In this document: positions 1 to 8,249 of the stretch, piece by piece
Layout of the letters: every line of letters starts with the position of its first letter
Numbering within the stretch: position 1 is the stretch's first letter
Assembly (NCBI GenBank): GCA_022781715.1
Contig: JALETB010000025.1
Coordinates: 1-45,606, forward strand
Length of the DNA stretch: 45,606 nt
Origin: Clostridiales bacterium
Lineage (GTDB): Bacteria > Bacillota > Clostridia > Christensenellales > Borkfalkiaceae
Direction: 5' to 3'
The notes under the pieces: model-generated
The model's input: only the letters and a program-made list of their open reading frames with translations
The model's database searches: none
Told to the model about the DNA's origin: nothing
Made by a program: the position numbers and the translations under genes

Positions 1-1
1 A

Positions 2-379
2 AAAAACGAAAAAAACGGCGACGAAAACGGTTTCGATAAAACTCTTCTTGACGGAAGCATCGGCAAAAACGAGGTTTTGCCCGAGGCGAAAAGCGCGGAC
101 GGCAACGCTCGCGATATCCCGACGAGAGAAAGCAAATTCGGATTTATAGAAGAAGAACGGAGAAAACTTGCCGCCGTGAAAAAACCGCAACTCCGCGAGC
201 CGGCGGAAGAAGCGGATTACGTGCTCAACGCCCTCGAAAGGGCGTTGAAAAAGCGCGATTACGAGGGCGTGACGATTGCATTCATTGCGCTTAAATATCT
301 CGCCGCTATCGAGAAAAAGCTCAAAATCGATTTAAGGAGAGTTTCCGACGGAATCGCGGAGAAAATGGATAAAAAGTAA
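2..379 (+). CDS. Unknown protein, C-terminal part (5' end outside window)
   Basis: The reading frame is open from the first bases of the window to the TAA at 377-379, so only the last ~125 residues are seen. The ORF track starts it at an internal TTG (77), but no Shine-Dalgarno site precedes that codon and the upstream codons continue in frame, so I treat it as a truncated gene. The visible part is charged: an Asn/Lys/Glu/Gly-rich low-complexity stretch, then a helical tail (around EADYVLNALERALKKRDYEG) ending in Lys residues. I recognise no family. It lies 17 bp before the NUDIX gene on the same strand, so co-transcription is likely. Confidence 0.6.
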   Translation, partial: KNEKNGDENGFDKTLLDGSIGKNEVLPEAKSADGNARDIPTRESKFGFIEEERRKLAAVKKPQLREPAEEADYVLNALERALKKRDYEGVTIAFIALKYLAAIEKKLKIDLRRVSDGIAEKMDKK

Positions 380-396
380 TAAATAACGGTGCGGAA

Positions 397-978
397 ATGA
401 AAGAAATAATGCTATCGTCGGAGAAAATTTTCGACGGAAGAATAATAAAATTAAGGAAAGACGAAATTATAACCGAGAAGGGTATAAAACAGTCGCGCGA
501 GGTCGTTTCGCACGGCGGCGGCGCAGCGGTGCTTGTCGCCAAGGACGGAAAAATTCTGCTCGAAAGGCAGTTCCGTTATCCTTACGGCGAAATTTTGTGG
601 GAAATCCCCGCGGGGAAACGTGATGAGGGCGAAGATTTTGCCGAAACGGCGAAGCGCGAACTCGAGGAAGAAACGGGTTACGTCGCCGGAAAACTCGTAA
701 AACTGTTCGAAGTTTACCCCACGCCCGGCTACACGAACGAGATAATCGGAATTTTCAAAGCCGAGGGGCTGAAAAAAGGCGTTCTGCATTTCGACGAGGA
801 CGAGGATATAACTTCGGAGTGGATTCCGGAAGAAAAAGTGTTCGAAATGGTTGAAAACGGCGAAATTAAGGACGGGAAAACGCTTATAGCCCTGCTTTGG
901 TATAAAGCGGAGAAGTTTCGCCGCGAAGAAAAACCCGCCCGCAAAGAGAAACCCGCCCGCAAAGAGAAAACCGTATGA
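397..978 (+). CDS. nudF: NUDIX hydrolase, ADP-ribose pyrophosphatase type
   Basis: This 193-aa protein carries a complete Nudix box at residues 73-95, G-x5-E-x7-RELEEETGY, which matches GX5EX7REUXEEXGU and binds the catalytic Mg2+. The preceding segment (ERQFRYPYGEILWEIPAGK) is typical of the ADP-ribose pyrophosphatase branch, which cleaves ADP-ribose to AMP and ribose 5-phosphate. The core ends near residue 175. The last ~18 residues are a basic tail made of a perfect 18-bp tandem duplication (KPARKE twice). The stop overlaps the next start (ATGA), which implies coupling with the CPBP protease gene. The family call is firm; the exact substrate is inferred. Confidence 0.88.
   Translation: MKEIMLSSEKIFDGRIIKLRKDEIITEKGIKQSREVVSHGGGAAVLVAKDGKILLERQFRYPYGEILWEIPAGKRDEGEDFAETAKRELEEETGYVAGKLVKLFEVYPTPGYTNEIIGIFKAEGLKKGVLHFDEDEDITSEWIPEEKVFEMVENGEIKDGKTLIALLWYKAEKFRREEKPARKEKPARKEKTV
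931..966 (+). repeat. Perfect 18-bp tandem duplication in the NUDIX gene 3' end
   Basis: The unit aaacccgcccgcaaagag occurs twice back to back (931-948 and 949-966) and encodes KPARKE twice. It lies outside the Nudix fold and lengthens the basic tail, consistent with a recent slippage or unequal-recombination event. Confidence 0.9.
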
Positions 979-1820
979 CGAGGAAGATGACAGGACTTGA
1001 AAAAAGCGCGAAAACCGACACCGTCGGGATGATTTTAACGCTTATTCTTTACGCCGTGGGTGCGGTTTCCGCTCCTTACGTCAAAGTTGCGGGGTGGCTC
1101 GGCGGGGGCGTCGAACTCGAATGGTATCTCGCGTTCGCGTTCAAAACGATCTGTTCCGTTCTGCCGGTATACCTGATGTTTCAGTTCGGATTCGGAAAAG
1201 CCGTAACAGGTTTCTGCGGCGGAATCAAAGGACTTTTGCTTTGCATTCCGGCGTTTCTGGTCGCACTCGACAACTTTCCTTTTCTGCCGCTTTTAAACGG
1301 AGATCTGGCGTTTAACGGTGCTATAGGCGGACTTTTCCCTTACGTTCTCTATTGCTTGTCGATAGGGATCATGGAGGAAACGATATTCCGCGGGACGATT
1401 TTTCCGCTGTTCCTGTTCAGGTTTCAACATAATAAAAAAGGAACTTTTTGGGCGATTGCGGCATCGTCCGCGATATTCGGCGCGATGCACCTTCTGAACC
1501 TCTTCGGCGGTTTTTCGCCCATGGTTTTTCTTCAGGTGGGGTATTCTTTCCTTATAGGATGCATGTGCGCCACGGCATTGCTTTTTTCGGGCAATATCGT
1601 CGTTCCGATAATAATTCACGCCCTTTTCGACGTCGGCGGCTTTCTCACCGATTCGGGGTTCTGCACGGGAACGTTATGGACAACGGGCAACGTGATTTTG
1701 ACGGCGGTTTTGTCGGTAATTTTTGCCGCCGCGATAGTTTTAGCATTTTTCAAAACCGATTTCGGTAAATTTTATGAAACTATGAATCTCTCTCGGCTAA
1801 GCCGCTCCGAAAAACAATAA
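975..1820 (+). CDS. CPBP family intramembrane metalloprotease (CAAX/Abi type)
   Basis: The 281-aa protein is strongly hydrophobic, with about seven to eight predicted membrane segments. It carries the three CPBP motifs in order: EETIFRG (Glu134-Glu135, Arg139), FGAMH (His172) and HALFD (His215, Asp219). These residues form the zinc-type active site of the Rce1/CAAX-protease and bacteriocin-immunity (Abi) group, which cleaves in the membrane. The start overlaps the NUDIX stop by ATGA. A strong terminator follows 23 bp after the stop, so the gene ends a transcription unit. The substrate cannot be inferred; no peptide or CAAX-like partner is evident nearby. Confidence 0.87.
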   Translation: MTRKMTGLEKSAKTDTVGMILTLILYAVGAVSAPYVKVAGWLGGGVELEWYLAFAFKTICSVLPVYLMFQFGFGKAVTGFCGGIKGLLLCIPAFLVALDNFPFLPLLNGDLAFNGAIGGLFPYVLYCLSIGIMEETIFRGTIFPLFLFRFQHNKKGTFWAIAASSAIFGAMHLLNLFGGFSPMVFLQVGYSFLIGCMCATALLFSGNIVVPIIIHALFDVGGFLTDSGFCTGTLWTTGNVILTAVLSVIFAAAIVLAFFKTDFGKFYETMNLSRLSRSEKQ

Positions 1821-1842
1821 CAAATCATCCGACTGACAGACC

Positions 1843-1867
1843 GTCCGCGATTTTTCGCGGACTTTTT
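1843..1867 (+). terminator. Rho-independent terminator after the CPBP gene
   Basis: A perfect 8-bp stem (gtccgcga / tcgcggac) with a TTTT loop is followed by TTTTT. An outer pairing of ctgaca (1833-1838) with tgtcag (1867-1872) extends it into a 40-bp imperfect palindrome. Confidence 0.88.
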
Positions 1868-1871
1868 GTCA

Positions 1872-1916
1872 GGGATTCCATTCGTCATCACTAATTACCG
1901 AAAAGGCGACTTTTTT
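1872..1916 (-). repeat. Dispersed 45-bp repeat, copy 1 (inverted relative to copy at 20606)
   Basis: The reverse complement of this stretch matches 20606-20650 at 41 of 45 positions; the invariant core is gccttttcggtaattag followed by tgatga. It sits between the CPBP terminator and the promoter of the phosphate transporter gene and has no ORF. This may be a small non-autonomous mobile or extragenic repeat. Confidence 0.75.
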
Positions 1917-1947
1917 AGGCTTAGAAAACAATTCTGCAAAAAATCGC

Positions 1948-1976
1948 TTGCTTTTTGTTCGTTAAACAGTTATTAT
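1948..1976 (+). promoter_or_regulatory. Probable sigma-A promoter of the Na/phosphate transporter gene
   Basis: TTGCTT (1948-1953) and TATTAT (1971-1976) are separated by 17 nt and lie ~100 bp before the start codon. The -10 is a 5/6 match and the -35 is weak. Confidence 0.45.
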
Positions 1977-2074
1977 GGATAATGGAGTTATTGACAAAAG
2001 AGCCTTTCATCCGCGTGAAAAAACCGAACGAAAGGGAATGAAAAGAGAGGATTTTCACCCGGAAAAAACTGTTT

Positions 2075-3733
2075 ATGGAGTTTACGGATAATTATTTGAT
2101 AGCGTTGTACCTCGTCGCTGCGCTCGGCGCGTTTCTGATCGGCTTCAAACTGCTGTCGGAAAACTTGCAGAAAGTGGCGAACAAGGGCTTACGAAAACTT
2201 TTCGACAAAACCTCGAAAAGTAAAATCGCAGGCGTTGGCATCGGCGTCGGCGCGACGGTTCTTATGCAGAGTTCGGGAGCGACGACGGTTATGGTCATCG
2301 GTTTCGTCAATGCCGGAATGATGAGCCTTTATCAGGCTACCGCCGTGATTATGGGCGCGAATATCGGTACGACGATAACCACCATTCTCATAGCGTTCGG
2401 CGTGACGAGCGTGGGAAAATATTTCATGATTTTCTCGTTCGTCGGAATTTTCCTTTCAATGCTTTTAAAACAAGGCAAGGCGAAGAGTTGGAGTCTTACG
2501 CTTGCCGGTTTCGGTCTTGTTTTTTTCGGTCTTACGATCATTTCCGCCTGCAGCAACGGGTTTAAGGATAACGAAACGATAAAAGGCTTGCTCAGCAGCA
2601 GTATTGAGCCGTCGTTTATCGAGCCGATCGTTCTTATGTTCATCGGCGCGCTCATAACGGCTATCATGCAGTCCAGCACCGCCGTCAACGCGATTTTGCT
2701 TTCGCTCGTTTCCGCGGGCATTCAGATAGGCAGCGGCGGCAACGCCATTCTTTATATCGTTCTCGGCACGAACATCGGCACGTGCGTCACCGCGCTCATC
2801 AGTTCCATCGGTGCGACGACAAACGCCAAGCGTTCCGCGCTCATTCACTTCCTGTTTAACTTCTTCGGCTCGGTGATTTTCCTTATCGTGCTTATGATCT
2901 GGAATGGCTTTATGGATGATTTCTGGACGCAGATTATCTCCACCGGCGAAATGCAACTGGCGTTTTTCCACCTTGCGTTCAACTCAATCTGCACGCTTAT
3001 TTTCCTTCCGCTCACGAACCTTATCGTTAAGACTACGGAAATTATAATACGCGACAAAAACACCGAAGAAGAAATCCGCATCACGTTCATGGACGAACGT
3101 ATGCTTTCCACGCCCACCGTCGCGATAGCGCAACTTCAGAAGGAAACGGTGGCTATGGGCGACAGGTGTATGAATAACCTCCACGCCGCGTTCACGGCTT
3201 TCGTGGAGAGGGACGTTTCCGCAACCGAAACCGTTCATTCCGAAAACGACGAAATCACGATAGTTTCAAAACAGATAACCGATTACCTCGTGAAGGTGTC
3301 CGGCGAGGACGTTTCCGTTCACGACGATCAGAGAATATCCATTCTTTATCACGCGCTTGCCGACCTTTTGCGTATTTCCGAAATTTCGGACAACGTCGCC
3401 AAGTACACGAGGACGAGCGTCGAAAAAAATCTCGCGTTCTCCGAGCAGGTTATAGAAAAACTCAAAGCGATGTATGAAGACTTAAGCGAAATGTATAAAC
3501 TCGCCGCCGCCATTTTCGAAACGAAGAACAAGGACGGATTCGCTTCTCTGGAAAAAATCGAAAACGAAGTGGATTCTATGAGAAAATCGCTTATCGACGA
3601 GCATATCGCAAGGCTCAACGCCGGCACGTGTTCGCCAAAAAACAGCGCGGTTTTCATCAACCTCGTTTCCAATCTCGAGAGAGCGGGCGACCATATCAAT
3701 TTTTTCGCTCATACCATAGAAGATCTTCAATAA
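2075..3733 (+). CDS. Na/Pi cotransporter family protein with C-terminal PhoU-like domain
   Basis: This 552-aa protein has the duplicated PF02690-type core. The two halves carry the paired signature loops QSSGATT (residues ~65-71) and QSSTAVN (~200), each followed by GANIGTT or GTNIGTC. Roughly eight membrane helices are followed, from about residue 340, by a soluble helical domain of the PhoU kind. The family (NptA/YjbB-like) moves phosphate with sodium, often as export or homeostasis. It is a single-gene unit with its own promoter and a terminator 7 bp after the stop. No clear SD precedes the ATG (gagagg lies ~25 nt upstream), so the start is less certain than the frame. Confidence 0.9.
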   Translation: MEFTDNYLIALYLVAALGAFLIGFKLLSENLQKVANKGLRKLFDKTSKSKIAGVGIGVGATVLMQSSGATTVMVIGFVNAGMMSLYQATAVIMGANIGTTITTILIAFGVTSVGKYFMIFSFVGIFLSMLLKQGKAKSWSLTLAGFGLVFFGLTIISACSNGFKDNETIKGLLSSSIEPSFIEPIVLMFIGALITAIMQSSTAVNAILLSLVSAGIQIGSGGNAILYIVLGTNIGTCVTALISSIGATTNAKRSALIHFLFNFFGSVIFLIVLMIWNGFMDDFWTQIISTGEMQLAFFHLAFNSICTLIFLPLTNLIVKTTEIIIRDKNTEEEIRITFMDERMLSTPTVAIAQLQKETVAMGDRCMNNLHAAFTAFVERDVSATETVHSENDEITIVSKQITDYLVKVSGEDVSVHDDQRISILYHALADLLRISEISDNVAKYTRTSVEKNLAFSEQVIEKLKAMYEDLSEMYKLAAAIFETKNKDGFASLEKIENEVDSMRKSLIDEHIARLNAGTCSPKNSAVFINLVSNLERAGDHINFFAHTIEDLQ

Positions 3734-3739
3734 AATTTT

Positions 3740-3765
3740 AACGTCCTTGAAAAAGGGCGTTTTTT
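3740..3765 (+). terminator. Rho-independent terminator after the Na/Pi transporter
   Basis: The stem aacgtcctt / aagggcgtt (one G-U pair) with a GAAA tetraloop is followed by TTTT. Confidence 0.87.
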
Positions 3766-3796
3766 ATTGTCTCGCGGTCGAAACAGTGGCGGGGAG

Positions 3797-3825
3797 TTTA
3801 TTTTACGCCCCGGCGGGGGTATAAT
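3797..3825 (+). promoter_or_regulatory. Probable promoter of the 43-aa gene
   Basis: TTTATT and a perfect TATAAT (3820-3825) are separated by 17 nt. Two near-identical blocks, ttacgccccggcg and ttacgtcccggcg, flank the -10 as an imperfect direct repeat and could bind a regulator (speculative). Confidence 0.45.
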
Positions 3826-3854
3826 TTACGTCCCGGCGAGGCACAATCATAACG

Positions 3855-3880
3855 TGGGGAATCTATATAAATTTTCCCCG
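3855..3880 (+). promoter_or_regulatory. Leader hairpin directly 5' of the Shine-Dalgarno site
   Basis: ggggaa (3856-3861) pairs with ttcccc (3874-3879), and one U-G pair extends the stem. The SD AAAGGAG starts at 3881, immediately after the stem, so the hairpin could affect ribosome loading of the small ORF. Confidence 0.4.
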
Positions 3881-3895
3881 AAAGGAGAACGCGTT

Positions 3896-4027
3896 ATGAG
3901 CAGAAAAAAGAAACATCCCGTTAAAAAAATGACGGAAAAAGACTATCGGAATTACGTAATGTCGCTTAAAGACGAAAAGCCCGTTGAGGCGGTCGTTCCC
4001 GAGGATCGACGCTTTTCGCCGAAATGA
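3896..4027 (+). CDS. Small basic protein of 43 aa, unknown function
   Basis: The ORF track begins at a TTG (3767), but the supported start is the ATG at 3896. A strong AAAGGAG sits 8 nt upstream of it, and the promoter -10 at 3820 lies inside the longer ORF. The peptide starts MSRKKKHPVKKMTEKDYRNY: a Lys/Arg-rich head, a short amphipathic helix, then an acidic and Pro-containing tail ending RRFSPK. I recognise no family. It stands alone between the phosphate transporter terminator and the promoter of the GNAT gene. A dedicated promoter, leader hairpin and SD argue that it is translated. Confidence 0.55.
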   Translation: MSRKKKHPVKKMTEKDYRNYVMSLKDEKPVEAVVPEDRRFSPK

Positions 4028-4081
4028 GCCTGTTTCAGCCGAAAAATATCGGATCAGAAGTGATTATTTGATGAAAAATCC

Positions 4082-4110
4082 TTGTTTTTTCCCGTGGTTT
4101 ATTGTATAAT
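4082..4110 (+). promoter_or_regulatory. Promoter of the GNAT-like gene
   Basis: TTGTTT and a perfect TATAAT (4105-4110) are spaced 17 nt apart, 24 bp before the ATG at 4135. The expected transcript start rules out the TTG start (4102) used by the ORF track. Confidence 0.7.
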
Positions 4111-4134
4111 TTTAGCAGAACAAAAGGAGAACGT

Positions 4135-5259
4135 ATGGTCAGAATAGTCGAAGCGGTCACGCCTGCACAAATGAGGGCTTTTGCCAAATATCCTCTGGAA
4201 CTTTACAGAAACAGCGACTATTACGTTCCGTGTTTCACGAGCGACGAAAAGAACATTAAAAACCCGAAGAAAAATTACGCCGCCGAAGGGTGCGAAGTGA
4301 AGTGCTTTCTCGCCGAGAAAAACGGCAGGGTCGTCGGCAGAATCGCGGGCATAATCGTCGCGGAAAGCAACAGGAAATTCGGCGAAAAGAAGATAAGATT
4401 TTCGCGGTTCGATTTCAATGGCGACGAGGACGTCGCCGAGGCTCTTCTGAATAAGGTCGCGGAGTTCGGAAAGGAACGCGGAATGACCGTGATTCACGGC
4501 CCGTGGGGGTTTAACGACACCGACAGAGAGGGAATGCTCACGAGCGGTTTTAATCTCCCCGCCACTTACGCCACCAACTACAATTACGAGTATTACGCCG
4601 ACGTAGTGCAGAAACTCGGATTTAAAAAGGAAAGCGAGTGGGTGGAGTTCGCGATTTACCCCGAAACGCTCGACCCGAAGATTTACAAGGCGGCGGAATT
4701 CGTGCAGAAACGCTACGGTTTTGTCGAATTGAACGACAAATACCCGATAAAACGTGTTATCAAAGAGTACGGGGATTTGTTTTTCGATTGTTACAACGAG
4801 GCTTATAAAGACCTCGATTGTTACGTGGAACTCAAAGGTAAAGTCAAGCAGAACGTTATCATGCAGTTTGCAACAGTGATAAATCAGGATTATTTCTCTT
4901 GTATACTCGACCCGAAAACGGGTAAAATCGCCGCATTCGGAGTGGTTATTCCCGCGATAGGCGACATAATAAAGAAACATAACGGCAATCTGGTGGCGAG
5001 TGCGCTTCCTCTTTTGAAAGCGATAAAAAAGCCCGCCGCGCTGGAACTTACGCTTATAGGCGTCGCGCCGGAATACAGAAACACGGGCGTTAACGCGATG
5101 ATCATCACGAGAATTCATCGCAACATAATGAAAAACGGAATAAAGAAAGTGGTGTGTAACCCTATGCTCACGTCCAACGCGGGGATTCTGACGCAATGGA
5201 AGTGGGTGGAACACAAAGAGATAAAACGCCGCGCCACTTTTGAAAAGGAAATATCGTAA
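4135..5259 (+). CDS. GNAT-like N-acetyltransferase family protein
   Basis: I place the start at the ATG at 4135, behind aaaaggag; this gives 374 aa. The C-terminal part (~residues 305-345) has the acetyl-CoA-binding pattern of GNAT proteins, LIGVAPEYRNTGVNAMI, where the P-loop Q/RxxGxG/A appears as RNTGVN. An N-terminal region around residues 50-80 (EKNGRVVGRIAGIIV) resembles the early beta strands of a second acetyltransferase-like fold. The length is about twice a single GNAT domain, which suggests two tandem folds. Family membership is moderate and the substrate is unknown. The gene is monocistronic: own promoter, and a terminator ~75 bp after the stop. Confidence 0.72.
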   Translation: MVRIVEAVTPAQMRAFAKYPLELYRNSDYYVPCFTSDEKNIKNPKKNYAAEGCEVKCFLAEKNGRVVGRIAGIIVAESNRKFGEKKIRFSRFDFNGDEDVAEALLNKVAEFGKERGMTVIHGPWGFNDTDREGMLTSGFNLPATYATNYNYEYYADVVQKLGFKKESEWVEFAIYPETLDPKIYKAAEFVQKRYGFVELNDKYPIKRVIKEYGDLFFDCYNEAYKDLDCYVELKGKVKQNVIMQFATVINQDYFSCILDPKTGKIAAFGVVIPAIGDIIKKHNGNLVASALPLLKAIKKPAALELTLIGVAPEYRNTGVNAMIITRIHRNIMKNGIKKVVCNPMLTSNAGILTQWKWVEHKEIKRRATFEKEIS

Positions 5260-5332
5260 TAAATTATTGCCGGATATTTCCGACCGGGGAATTCGGGCGG
5301 ATTCGACAAGGACGGCATTTTAATTGAATGAT

Positions 5333-5377
5333 AACGCACCACGGTGGAAAAAATTTTCCGTCGCGGCGCGTTTTTTT
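5333..5377 (+). terminator. Rho-independent terminator before asnS
   Basis: A long stem (aacgc...cggtggaaaa paired with ttttccgtcg...gcgtt, with G-U pairs) is followed by a T7 run at 5371-5377. It ends the GNAT transcript just ahead of the asnS promoter. Confidence 0.8.
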
Positions 5378-5396
5378 ACGCCGAAATTGTTGTGTT

Positions 5397-5423
5397 TTGA
5401 CAACGTTTATGTTATTATATAAT
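5397..5423 (+). promoter_or_regulatory. Promoter of asnS
   Basis: A perfect TTGACA (5397-5402) and TATAAT (5418-5423) are 15 nt apart in a very A/T-rich stretch; a second TATAAT follows at 5426. The leader to the ATG is only ~37 nt, too short for a T-box riboswitch. Confidence 0.62.
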
Positions 5424-5466
5424 TATATAATATATATTTTTAAATTATGTTCAGGAGCGGACGTTT

Positions 5467-6861
5467 ATGCGGAAGAGAATACTTTTAAAAGATATTTATG
5501 CGGACGTAAAGAGTTTCGGCGACAAAAAAGTTACCGTTATGGGCTGGGCGAGAACGATCAGGGATTCCAAAGCCTTCGGATTCATCGAAATCAACGACGG
5601 CAGTTGTTTCAGGAACGTTCAGGTTGTTTTCGAGCGCGAAAAAATCGATAATTACGACGAAATCGCCAGGCAGAACGTCGGCGCGTCGCTCGTCGTGGAC
5701 GGCACGCTCGTTTTAACCCCGGAAGCGAAACAGCCTTTCGAAATCAAAGCGGAAAAAATAACGGTGGAAGGAACTTCTTCGCCCGATTATCCGTTGCAGA
5801 AAAAACGTCATTCTCTCGAATATCTTCGCGAGATCGCTTATTTAAGACCGCGCACCAACACCTTCTCGGCTGTGTTCAGAATCAGGAGCGAAGCGGCTTT
5901 CGCCATTCACGAATTTTTCAACGCGAGGGGCTTCGTTTACGTTCACACGCCGCTCATCACGGGCAGCGACTGCGAGGGCGCGGGAGCGATGTTCCAGGTA
6001 ACCACTCTCGACCTTAACGACGTTCCCAAAAAGGACGGCAAGGTTGACTACGTGCAGGACTTTTTCAAAAAACAGGCGAGCCTCACCGTTTCGGGGCAAC
6101 TTTCCGCCGAGGCATACGCCATGGCGTTCGGAAACGTTTACACGTTCGGCCCCACATTCAGAGCGGAACGTTCCAACACGGCGCGCCACGCGGCTGAATT
6201 CTGGATGATAGAGCCGGAAATGGCTTTCGCCGATCTTGCGGACGATATGGACGTTGCGGAAGCGATGGTTAAGCACATTATTTCGCATGTTATGAAAACC
6301 TGCCCCGCCGAACTCGAATTTCTCAACAACTTCGTGGATAAGGGGCTTATCGACAGGCTTACGCACGTTATGACGAGCGACTTTGTGAGATTGCCTTATA
6401 CCGAAGCGATAAAGATCCTCGAGCCGGTTAAAGACAAATTCGAATATCCTGTTTTCTGGGGTTGCGACCTTCAGAGCGAACACGAGAGATATCTCACCGA
6501 GCAGGTTTATAAAAAACCCGTTTTCCTCACCGATTATCCGAAGGAAATCAAGGCTTTCTATATGCGCCTTAACGACGACGGGAAAACCGTCGCGGCGGCG
6601 GACCTTCTCGTTCCCGGCATAGGCGAACTCATCGGCGGCAGCCAGAGAGAGGAGCGCGAGGACGTACTTCTTGCCAGAATGAACGAACTCGGGCTTAACC
6701 CCGCCGATTACGACTGGTATTTGAATCTTCGCAAATACGGCGGAACGACCCACTCCGGTTTCGGGCTCGGTTTTGAAAGAATGGTTATGTATCTCACCGG
6801 CATCGCGAACATAAGAGACGTAATTCCCTTCCCGAGAACGGTAGACAATCTCGAATATTAA
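5467..6861 (+). CDS. asnS: Asparaginyl-tRNA synthetase
   Basis: This 464-aa class II synthetase charges tRNA-Asn with asparagine. It has an N-terminal OB-fold anticodon-binding domain (residues ~15-110, [20 protein letters not shown]). The catalytic core carries motif 2 ([21 protein letters not shown]) and motif 3 ([15 protein letters not shown]) and ends with IRDVIPFPR. The SNT-RH-AEFWM form of motif 2 is the AsnRS signature and separates it from AspRS. Its length is normal for the family. The ATG follows an AGGAG and has its own strong promoter. No T-box leader is seen, unlike many amino-acid-regulated synthetases in Bacillota. Confidence 0.96.
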   Translation: MRKRILLKDIYADVKSFGDKKVTVMGWARTIRDSKAFGFIEINDGSCFRNVQVVFEREKIDNYDEIARQNVGASLVVDGTLVLTPEAKQPFEIKAEKITVEGTSSPDYPLQKKRHSLEYLREIAYLRPRTNTFSAVFRIRSEAAFAIHEFFNARGFVYVHTPLITGSDCEGAGAMFQVTTLDLNDVPKKDGKVDYVQDFFKKQASLTVSGQLSAEAYAMAFGNVYTFGPTFRAERSNTARHAAEFWMIEPEMAFADLADDMDVAEAMVKHIISHVMKTCPAELEFLNNFVDKGLIDRLTHVMTSDFVRLPYTEAIKILEPVKDKFEYPVFWGCDLQSEHERYLTEQVYKKPVFLTDYPKEIKAFYMRLNDDGKTVAAADLLVPGIGELIGGSQREEREDVLLARMNELGLNPADYDWYLNLRKYGGTTHSGFGLGFERMVMYLTGIANIRDVIPFPRTVDNLEY

Positions 6862-6922
6862 TAAAAACAAAAAATAAGATAATCGAATTTGCGGTTAGTT
6901 CCATTAAGGAGAAAACAAATTT

Positions 6923-7207
6923 ATGACTGTTGATGAAGCTAAGCAGGCGTTTGAAGCAATGAGAGCGCAGGGTGCGGATGATAACGCGATTCTCGGAACT
7001 TTGTACAGAATGTTCCAGGATGATAAACTCGATATAGACCAACTCGACGCGCTTGTGAACGTGCTTGGATACGAACTTACTGACGACTTCAAACAGATGT
7101 CGCCGGAAGATCAAAAAACGAAAGGTTGGGAAGCGGACGACGAAGATGCCGACGATGATGAAAAGATCGGCAGTCTTTTCTTAGATGATTCGGAAGTAAT
7201 CAAGTAA
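6923..7207 (+). CDS. Acidic protein of 94 aa, unknown function
   Basis: A clear AAGGAG (6906-6911) precedes the ATG. Residues 1-60 look like a compact all-helical domain (start MTVDEAKQAFEAMRAQGADD). The rest is a very acidic linker (EADDEDADDDE) ending in a hydrophobic IGSLFLDDSEVIK. It lies 61 bp after asnS and 25 bp before plsX on the same strand, a place where B. subtilis-like genomes carry fapR or rpmF-type genes. It matches neither of those. I do not recognise a family. Confidence 0.72.
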   Translation: MTVDEAKQAFEAMRAQGADDNAILGTLYRMFQDDKLDIDQLDALVNVLGYELTDDFKQMSPEDQKTKGWEADDEDADDDEKIGSLFLDDSEVIK

Positions 7208-7232
7208 GAACTCATTAGGAGAACAATCCCCT

Positions 7233-8249
7233 ATGAAAATAATCATAGACGCATTCGGGGGCGATAACGCGCCCGAAGAAATAGTACAGGGCGCGATTGC
7301 CGCCGTAAACGAAAAAGACGGCTTCGACATCGCGCTCGTCGGTAAGGAAAACGCCGTCCGAGAGATTCTCGGGCGGTGCGAATACGATTCGTCGAGAGTT
7401 TCCGTTATAAACGCGGACGACGTGATAACGTGCGACGACGTGCCTACGGAAGCGATAAAAAGTAAACCCGATTCCTCGATAGTGGTCGCCGCAAAAATGC
7501 TCAAAAACGACGAACAGGCAAAAGCCTTCGTGTCGGCGGGGGCAACGGGCGCAGTTCTCGCCGCGGCGGTTCTGCTCACGCCGAGAATAAGAGGAATTCT
7601 TCGTCCGGCGCTCGCTCCGCTTCTGCCGAATCTCAAAGGCGGCGAAACGATGTTGCTCGATTGCGGGGCGAATGTCGATTGCAAGCCGCAATATCTCGTT
7701 CAGTTTGCGCTGATGGGCAGCGTGTATATGAGCGAAGTCGCGGGCGTAAAAAATCCGCGGGTCGCGCTTTTGTCGAACGGCACGGAAGATAAGAAGGGCA
7801 ACGCTCTCACAAAAGAAGCGTTTGCTATGCTCAAAGAATCAGAAGGGCTTAATTTCGTCGGAAACATGGAAGCGAGAGATATCCTTTCGGGCGAATACGA
7901 CGTCGTCGTGGCGGACGGATTCAACGGAAACATCGCGCTTAAGAGTATCGAAGGCGCGGTGGGGTGCATTTTCACAACGCTCAAAACCGAAATAAAAGCC
8001 TCCAAAAAAGCCACACTCGGCGCGCTGATGATGAAGGGCGCGTTTAAAAAAGTCAAGGCAAAACTCGATTATAACAAAAAAGGCGGTGCCGTTCTTTTAG
8101 GAATGGACAAGATTATAGTAAAAGCGCACGGTTCGTCCAAAGCCGAAGCGATGAAAAACGCCATTTTCCAGGCGTATAACGCGGCGGCGATGAACGTGAG
8201 CGGCAAAATAAAAGAAAATATCGGCAGAATAAGCGGGGAGAGCGTATGA
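7233..8249 (+). CDS. plsX: Phosphate acyltransferase PlsX
   Basis: This 338-aa protein makes acyl-phosphate from acyl-ACP and phosphate, the first step of phosphatidic acid synthesis with PlsY and PlsC. Family landmarks are IDAFGGDNAPEEIV at the N-terminus, VSAGATGAVLAA near residue 100, LLDCGANVDCKPQYL near 150, LLSNGTEDKKGN near 187 and DVVVADGFNGNIALKS near 230. The Shine-Dalgarno is AGGAG before the ATG. The stop overlaps the rnc start by ATGA. In B. subtilis fabD, fabG and acpP separate plsX from rnc; here they are absent. Confidence 0.95.
   Translation: MKIIIDAFGGDNAPEEIVQGAIAAVNEKDGFDIALVGKENAVREILGRCEYDSSRVSVINADDVITCDDVPTEAIKSKPDSSIVVAAKMLKNDEQAKAFVSAGATGAVLAAAVLLTPRIRGILRPALAPLLPNLKGGETMLLDCGANVDCKPQYLVQFALMGSVYMSEVAGVKNPRVALLSNGTEDKKGNALTKEAFAMLKESEGLNFVGNMEARDILSGEYDVVVADGFNGNIALKSIEGAVGCIFTTLKTEIKASKKATLGALMMKGAFKKVKAKLDYNKKGGAVLLGMDKIIVKAHGSSKAEAMKNAIFQAYNAAAMNVSGKIKENIGRISGESV

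Noticed and set aside
4099-5214. 371-aa minus-strand ORF opposite the GNAT-like gene
   Set aside because: Shadow of the coding strand: no SD or promoter on the minus strand, and the plus frame has promoter, SD and a recognisable fold. Similar long antisense shadows at 5842-6870, 8806-10275, 14409-15596, 16773-18143, 37996-39441 and 44298-45386 were rejected for the same reason.
5424-5466. T-box riboswitch for asnS
   Set aside because: The leader from the promoter to the ATG is about 40 nt, far too short for a T-box. hisS has only 21 bp upstream and was rejected likewise.
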